A stretch of 64,000 nucleotides of DNA. Source: Piromyces finnis. Lineage: Eukaryota; Neocallimastigomycota; Neocallimastigomycetes; Neocallimastigales; Neocallimastigaceae. This document shows positions 58,601 to 64,000 of the stretch, piece by piece. A program made the position numbers and the translations under genes. Location: assembly GCA_002104945.1 (NCBI GenBank), contig MCFH01000027.1:277001-341000 (forward strand), in the 5' to 3' direction. The notes under the pieces were generated by a model. The model saw only the letters and a list, made by a program, of their open reading frames with translations. It was not told the DNA's origin and did not search any database. Every line of letters starts with the position of its first letter. Position 1 is the first letter of the stretch.

Positions 58601-59443
58601 TTACTTGGATTTGGATTCATTTTTTAACTTATCACTGTTTATGTAGGAACTTAAATCAAATAAGGCTGATCCACCAGATGTAACTGTTGGAAGCTTACCA
58701 TCCCACTTTTCAACAAATTGCATCATAATGATTTTTTCGGTTAATTGTTGATTTTTAAGTTGATAGGCTTCGGCTTCAGCTTTAGACTTTTCAACCATTT
58801 GTTCTGCTTCAACTTTGATTCTTGCAAGATCTTGTTCAGCTTTTAAAGCTTGTTGTTGAGCTGTTTGCTTTGCTTCAATAGCTTTGTTAAATTCTTCGGA
58901 AAAATCAAAGTTTATAATATTAAGAACTTCAATAGTTAAACCATATGGACTTATCTTTTGTAAAATTTCTTTTTCCATTTCTGAAGATACTACTGCGCGA
59001 TTAGTAATAAGTTGTTCTGCATTGTATTTAGCTGCTACCGATTTAACACATTCTTGAATGGCTGGATTTACAATGACTGTATTATAATCAGTACCAACAT
59101 TCTTGTAGATATTTGCAGAAGATGCAGGATTTACTCTGTAATTGATTGCTACTTTTGTAGAAATAAATTGTAAATCCTTAGAAGCTGCATTAGATTCAAC
59201 TTCTGTTTTGGTTACTCTGTTATCGACTTGAACAATACTAGTTATAATTGGTAATTTTAAGTGAAATCCTTCACTAAGAACGCTATCGGATACTTTTCCT
59301 AAATTCACTTTAACACCTGTGTGACCTGCATCGATCACTGTAAAGCTAAAGAATCCAAGAATCAATACAAGTAAGACTACTATAACAGTAATTACAATTT
59401 TAATTATTTTTTTTCCAGTTTTGCTATCATCAAAATCCATCAT
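58601..59443 (-). CDS. Bacterial-type SPFH/prohibitin-family membrane protein, copy 1 (intact)
   Basis: A single frame of 280 residues. A basic start (MMDFDDSKTGKKIIK) leads into one membrane helix (about residues 15-36), followed by the SPFH/Band 7 domain: IDAGHTGVKVNLGKVSDSVL, GFHLKLPIITSIVQVDNRV, ASKDLQFISTKVAINYRVNP, NIYKNVGTDYNTVIVNPAIQ, then a coiled coil (EAKQTAQQQALKAEQDLARI). The C terminus EKWDGKLPTVTSGGSALFDL is typical of bacterial prohibitin-like proteins and is not a feature I associate with mitochondrial Phb1/Phb2. The family forms membrane rings and scaffolds. No intron. A clostridial or other gut bacterial donor is likely (inference). The first or second Met could be the start. 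Confidence 0.87.
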   Translation of the reverse strand: MMDFDDSKTGKKIIKIVITVIVVLLVLILGFFSFTVIDAGHTGVKVNLGKVSDSVLSEGFHLKLPIITSIVQVDNRVTKTEVESNAASKDLQFISTKVAINYRVNPASSANIYKNVGTDYNTVIVNPAIQECVKSVAAKYNAEQLITNRAVVSSEMEKEILQKISPYGLTIEVLNIINFDFSEEFNKAIEAKQTAQQQALKAEQDLARIKVEAEQMVEKSKAEAEAYQLKNQQLTEKIIMMQFVEKWDGKLPTVTSGGSALFDLSSYINSDKLKNESKSK

Positions 59444-59575
59444 TTTTCTTTTATCTGTTTTGTTTATTTATTTTATTTATAATAGAAATTTATTATATAT
59501 TTATATATTTATTGTTTTGTTTTTATAAATTTATTTTTATATTGATCGTTTTTTTTTTTTTTTGTTTGTTTGCTT

Positions 59576-59676
59576 TGTTTTTGTTTTTGTTTTTGTTTTT
59601 GTTTTTGTTTTTGTTTTTGTTTTTGTTTTTGTTTTTGTTTTTGTTTTTGTTTTTGTTTTTGTTTTTGTTTTTGTTT
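59576..59676. repeat. (TTTTTG)n hexanucleotide repeat upstream of SPFH copy 1
   Basis: About 17 near-perfect TTTTTG units about 130 bp upstream of the start codon, in the likely promoter or 5' leader. Copy 2 has only a short version (about 62453-62487). The open frames over it (Asn-Lys on one strand, Phe-Leu on the other) are repeat artefacts. Confidence 0.93.
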
Positions 59677-59723
59677 TTTGAATTTTCAAAGGAAAAAAAA
59701 AAGGTTTTTATATAAAAAAGCAA

Positions 59724-61126
59724 AATAAAAGTAAAATAAAATAAACTTTTTTAATGTAGTACAAAATAAATAAAAAATAAAAATTAAAAAATGGCAGTAA
59801 ATTTTTATAAAAAAAAAGTCCTAAATAAATTATTATTAATTAATTTAATGATGTAAATATTACTTTGAAGAATTGATATTTTTATTAATTTTTATATCTA
59901 ATCTATAGAATATTCTATTTATTCTATGTAACTGCCATGTATAAAAATGAAATTTTATATTATATAATAAATTAAAAAAAATAAATTAAATAACTTTAAT
60001 TATTAATAAAATACTTTTATTAATAAATACATATATTAAATTATAAACAGTTTCAAACATGACATGACAAGACATGACATTCATAAGATAAAAGCATATA
60101 ATAAAAGTATGATATAACAAACATAAATACTACATTCTATTTAATTTTATACTTAAAATTTTAATAATTATGTTATTCTTATATTTTTTATATTTAATAA
60201 CTAATAACTAATTAATTAGTTTTTAAATATAAAAATAATATATAATATGTATATTATATATTATAAATATTCTTTATCTCTTTTTCTATTAAAAAACTCT
60301 ACTTAATATAAAATTATGAAAATTCTTTAAATAATATTGTAATTTGGTAGCTTTCCTTTTTCTTATAGAATAATTTATTAAGTTACTCTACAATCATTGG
60401 AACATAAGGTTTAATTAATTTTTATTTTGTTGTTGTTATTGTTTTTTATTATAATATATATATCATCATTAGTTTAAAGATTATTGATTAAGTTTATTTT
60501 TTTTTTTTTTTTTTTGACTTCCAAATGCATTTCTCTCATCAATCCCAATGGTGATTCTTAGAGTAACGTTGACTCTTTTCTATTGCTAGATGGTTGTGAT
60601 TAGAATTAAAAATTTTTGTAAATTAATTTATTAATGATTAAAAGTCCAACTAAAGTTAATTATAAAATATTATGTTATATTAATTCGATATAAGTTATGA
60701 TTATTTTATGTTTAATATAGAAATATTTGGATTAAATATTTGATTACTTAATATTTTTATAATAATAAACTTAAAATGATGAAAGTTTAATCAAATTGGA
60801 CATTAAAATATCTATTAATAGAATAGTTTATAAAACGAAAAACTTTTCTTGAATGATTCTAAATGACCTACCACCATATTATATTTAATGACAATAAATT
60901 CTTTAAGTTCTTTACACTACTTCAGTTATTAACGTTTATATAATAATACTACATAATAAAAGAAAAATAAATTTTTAATAATATTAGTAATCAATATTAG
61001 TAAACTACTATAAGCTAAATAAATCAAATGAAATTTTATACAACGATTTTATATTATTTAAAAAAAAAAAAAAAATTAAATATTAAATTAGAAAATAATA
61101 ATTTCTTTTTATTAGTTCATTTAAAC
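59724..61126. other. Intergenic spacer between SPFH copies
   Basis: 1.4 kb without a gene. It includes a short direct repeat ACATGACATGACAAGACATGACA at about 60057-60080 and a small GC-richer island at 60517-60603 (CTCATCAATCCCAATGGTG...) that could be a leftover of coding sequence but has no recognisable product. Confidence 0.55.
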
Positions 61127-62206
61127 TTTATTTATATTTTAATGTATAGTTTGTTTCTATTTGCATTTAAATAAATAATGTTTTGGGTATATAATATATT
61201 TTACATTATTATATTGTATTTACAAATAAAAAATAGTAAAACGTTATTTAAGATATTTTTTAAATTTTAATTTATTAATGGATTGCGTTTCAATTTTAAA
61301 TCATTTATAAACGGTTTTAAATAATTTTTTAGTATTTTAAATATTATTTATTATTTTAAATACTTTTTAACGGTTTTAAATGATATGGACTTGGAATTTA
61401 TATACAACGTAATTCACGTTTTATATATTTTTTCTTCTCATTTTAAAAAAAAAATTGCTAAAAAAAATTTTTTTATTTTTATTCTTACTTGGATTTGGAT
61501 TCATTTTTTAACTTATCACTGTTTATGTAGGAACTTAAATCAAATAAGGCTGATCCACCAGATGTAACTGTTGGAAGCTTACCATCCCACTTTTCAACAA
61601 ATTGCATCATAATGATTTTTTCGGTTAATTGTTGATTTTTAAGTTGATAGGCTTCGGCTTCAGCTTTAGACTTTTCAACCATTTGTTCTGCTTCAACTTT
61701 GATTCTTGCAAGATCTTGTTCAGCTTTTAAAGCTTGTTGTTGAGCTGTTTGCTTTGCTTCAATAGCTTTGTTAAATTCTTCGGAAAAATCAAAGTTTATA
61801 ATATTAAGAACTTCAATAGTTAAACCATATGGACTTATCTTTTGTAAAATTTCTTTTTCCATTTCTGAAGATACTACTGCGCGATTAGTAATAAGTTGTT
61901 CTGCATTGTATTTAGCTGCTACCGATTTAACACATTCTTGAATGGCTGGATTTACAATGACTGTATTATAATCAGTACCAACATTCTTGTAGATATTTGC
62001 AGAAGATGCAGGATTTACTCTGTAATTGACTGCTACTTTTGTAGAAATAGATTGTAAATCCTTAGAAGCTGCATTAGATTCAACTTCTGTTTTGGTTACT
62101 CTGTTATCGACTTGAACAATACTAGTTATAATTGGTAATTTTAAGTGAAATCCTTCACTAAGAACGCTATCGGATATTTTTCCTAAATTCACTTTAACAC
62201 CTGTGT
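61127..62206 (-). repeat. Direct repeat copy 2 (SPFH gene and 3' flank)
   Basis: Partner of 58031-59322. Nearly identical over coding and 3' sequence up to about 62206, then similarity drops sharply through the N-terminal codons and upstream DNA. Confidence 0.88.
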
Positions 62207-62329
62207 GACCTGCATCGACAACAGAAAAACTAAGAAATCCAAGAATCAATACAAGTAAGACTACTATAACAGTAATTACATTTTAATTATTTTTTTTCCA
62301 TTTTCACTTAATTTGTTCTCAAATTCCAT
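61485..62329 (-). pseudogene. SPFH/prohibitin-like copy 2, frameshifted near the N terminus
   Basis: From 62249 downward the frame encodes the same protein as copy 1, with a few changes (V/I, F/S, I/V). The ATG at 62327-62329 opens a different N terminus (MEFENKLSENGKKIIK) that runs into a stop after 17 codons. Copy 1 has ACAATTTTAATT where copy 2 has ACATTTTAATT (near 62279-62288), so one A/T base is missing and the frame shifts. No alternative ATG lies between there and the SPFH domain. Either this is a very young pseudogene or a one-base assembly error near a homopolymer. If corrected it would encode a full protein with a diverged N terminus. Confidence 0.8.
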
Positions 62330-64000
62330 TTTTATTTATTAATTAATTTATTTATTTATTTAATGATTTATAATTTAAGTTTTATTATTATATAATATGT
62401 TTAACTCTTTGTTTTTATTTGTTAATTTTATTTATATATATTTGGTATTTTTGCTTTTTTTGTTTTGTTTTTTTGTTTTTGTTTTTTAAAAGAAAAAAAA
62501 ACTTTCTTTTATATAAAAAAAATGTGAATTAATTGTAAATAATATTTTAAATTAAAAAATTTCTTTATGTAAAATAACATAGCAGTAAATTAACATTAAG
62601 TTTTATAAATTTTTAAAATTTAATCTAAAAAAAAAAAACTTTAAAATCAATATAATTTTGGTAATGTGACTTTCAAATTTAGTTTGGTATTTTTTTAATA
62701 TTTTTTTAATATTCATTTATTCCTTTATATATTAAAATGAATATATAATTAAACTGACACGTTTATCCATATGTTTTTACAGTTTAATAATATTTTTTTA
62801 AGAATATTATTCAATAAATATTAACTCCAAAAATATAAGATAATAATTTTAAAAATGTAAAAGTTTTAGATAACTATATATATTAATAGATATAATATTC
62901 AAATTAAATAATTCAAAAAAAAAAAAGTCATATTATTTAAAAAAATATATAAAATGATGAAATATACCACTTTTATCAATATATTTTTAAATACTTATGA
63001 AAGTAATAATTTTTATATTAAACTTTTAAAATTATTCTTCTAAATATAAAATATTGTTTTATAAATGAATAATGAAATAAGAAAAAGAATTTTCTACTTT
63101 TTAATATGAATAATGATTATAAAATGATGAATTATCAATAAATTATTCTTCTAAATATAATATTATTACCATATTATATGTTATATAAAATAAAAAAATA
63201 TATTTTTACATTATATAAGTATAGTTAGAATAGAAATTATTAATAAGTTATATTTTTAAATATAATATTGTTTTTGGAAATATATATATTTACATAAATA
63301 CCTAAAATACCTAACCTCTATATAAATTCCTACTTTTGAAATGCACAAAAAATTCATAATAAAATGATAAAGATATTAAATGAGTATGAAATATTAATTT
63401 AAACTTAGAGACTTATATATTCCTATTAAATTGAATGACGGCCATTAAAACAATTATTAAGATAAAAATAGAGTATCAATAATAGAAAATATTATAATAA
63501 AGTAAATATATATATGATATTATTTTATTTATTTCATGATTAAATAAATATATTTTAATTATTATAATTTACTTATTCAAAGATCAGTTTAATTATGAAT
63601 ATATATATTAATAACATTAAAATAAATTTATCTATTTAATATTTTTCATTTTATTTCAATGTTATTAACTAAAATTTTTTACGATAGTTTATTAACAATT
63701 CTGATATTTTTTAATTTATTAAATAATTAAATATTTGTTTTTTAATAATTTTTAACAGAATATTAAATTTTATTATATTTCATTTTAAATTAAACTTCAA
63801 TTTTCCTTATAGCATATTAAATCAAATTTTATTTAATATATTTTTGAACTGTCCCATATGTCCCATACAATAATAAATATTAATTCTTATATGGTACAAT
63901 TACAATAATAATCTATAAAAATTTTTAAAAATCTTTAACCATTATAAAAATTAAAAAAATCTTTATTATTAATATAAATGCTAATATAATTATTATATTT
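62330..64000. other. AT desert to the end of the window
   Basis: No gene, RNA or clear repeat supported. The first 200 bases are the upstream region of SPFH copy 2 and retain diverged similarity to the copy 1 leader (TTTTTG units followed by a purine tract). Short dispersed near-repeats such as AATTATTCTTCTAAATATAA occur at about 63030 and 63140. Confidence 0.6.

Noticed and set aside
58501-58683. Identical 60-residue + strand frames at 58501-58683 and 61385-61567 looked like a conserved duplicated gene
   Set aside because: Their identity is explained by the SPFH duplication; they overlap the 3' end and the 3' flank antisense to the gene.
59512-59723. Asn-Lys and Phe-Leu frames over the TTTTTG repeat
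   Set aside because: A six-base repeat is open in several frames by itself. No start context or extension beyond the repeat.
60517-60603. GC-richer island between SPFH copies as a possible gene
   Set aside because: No frame longer than a few tens of residues and no recognisable motif; kept only as a note.

Overview
The window looks like nuclear DNA of an early-diverging, extremely AT-rich fungus. The best fit is an anaerobic gut fungus (Neocallimastigomycota, the Piromyces/Anaeromyces/Neocallimastix group). Reasons: intergenic DNA is almost pure A/T with long poly-T tracts and (ATT)n microsatellites; proteins carry Asn, Ser and Asp/Glu runs; genes are cut by short introns; there is a receptor joining a bacterial-type sugar-binding domain to a class C seven-helix domain, a type described in these fungi; and two intronless genes look bacterial. 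The species assignment is inference.

Layout. Positions 1-12900: tail of an unknown gene, a HINT3-like histidine-triad protein (-), a very intron-rich TmcB-like multispan membrane protein (-), and a secreted HExxH metallopeptidase (-). Positions 13300-19180: a large (AAT)n tract, remains of an older element, and a 4.7 kb LTR element on the - strand with 217-bp LTRs that differ at one base and a 5-bp target duplication. Its interior is decayed and carries a broken, intron-free seryl-tRNA synthetase fragment. Positions 19180-33050: gene-poor AT desert holding a secreted acidic orphan, a two-helix membrane protein, the class C receptor, and a four-helix membrane protein. Positions 33700-56400: a dense block with a mucin-like cell-surface protein, TGS1 (cap hypermethylase), a TopBP1/Dpb11-like multi-BRCT protein, a MEKHLA protein, HEN1 (small-RNA 2'-O-methyltransferase), a C-terminal J-domain protein, and CPSF73/Ysh1 (3'-end endonuclease). 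Positions 57000-64000: a decayed coding fragment with a more decayed copy, and two near-identical bacterial-type SPFH/prohibitin-like copies, one intact and one frameshifted.

Exon structures were worked out by hand from GT/AG sites and reading-frame continuity. For HINT3, TGS1, BRCT, HEN1, CPSF73, the receptor, the J-protein, the peptidase and the surface protein the exon lengths add up to whole codons. The TmcB-like gene is only partly resolved.

Main discoveries. (1) The BRCT gene contains a textbook U12-type AT-AC intron, pointing to a working minor spliceosome. (2) A recently inserted non-autonomous LTR element carries a dead host SerRS retrocopy in sense orientation and appears to be primed by a half tRNA-Lys(CTT). 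(3) TGS1 needs a 7-nt microexon. (4) The SPFH duplication shows a sharp identity boundary, a one-base frameshift, and a roughly 230-bp microsatellite born inside one copy. Three RNA-processing enzymes (TGS1, HEN1, CPSF73) lie within 20 kb, but nothing in the sequence shows that they are functionally linked.
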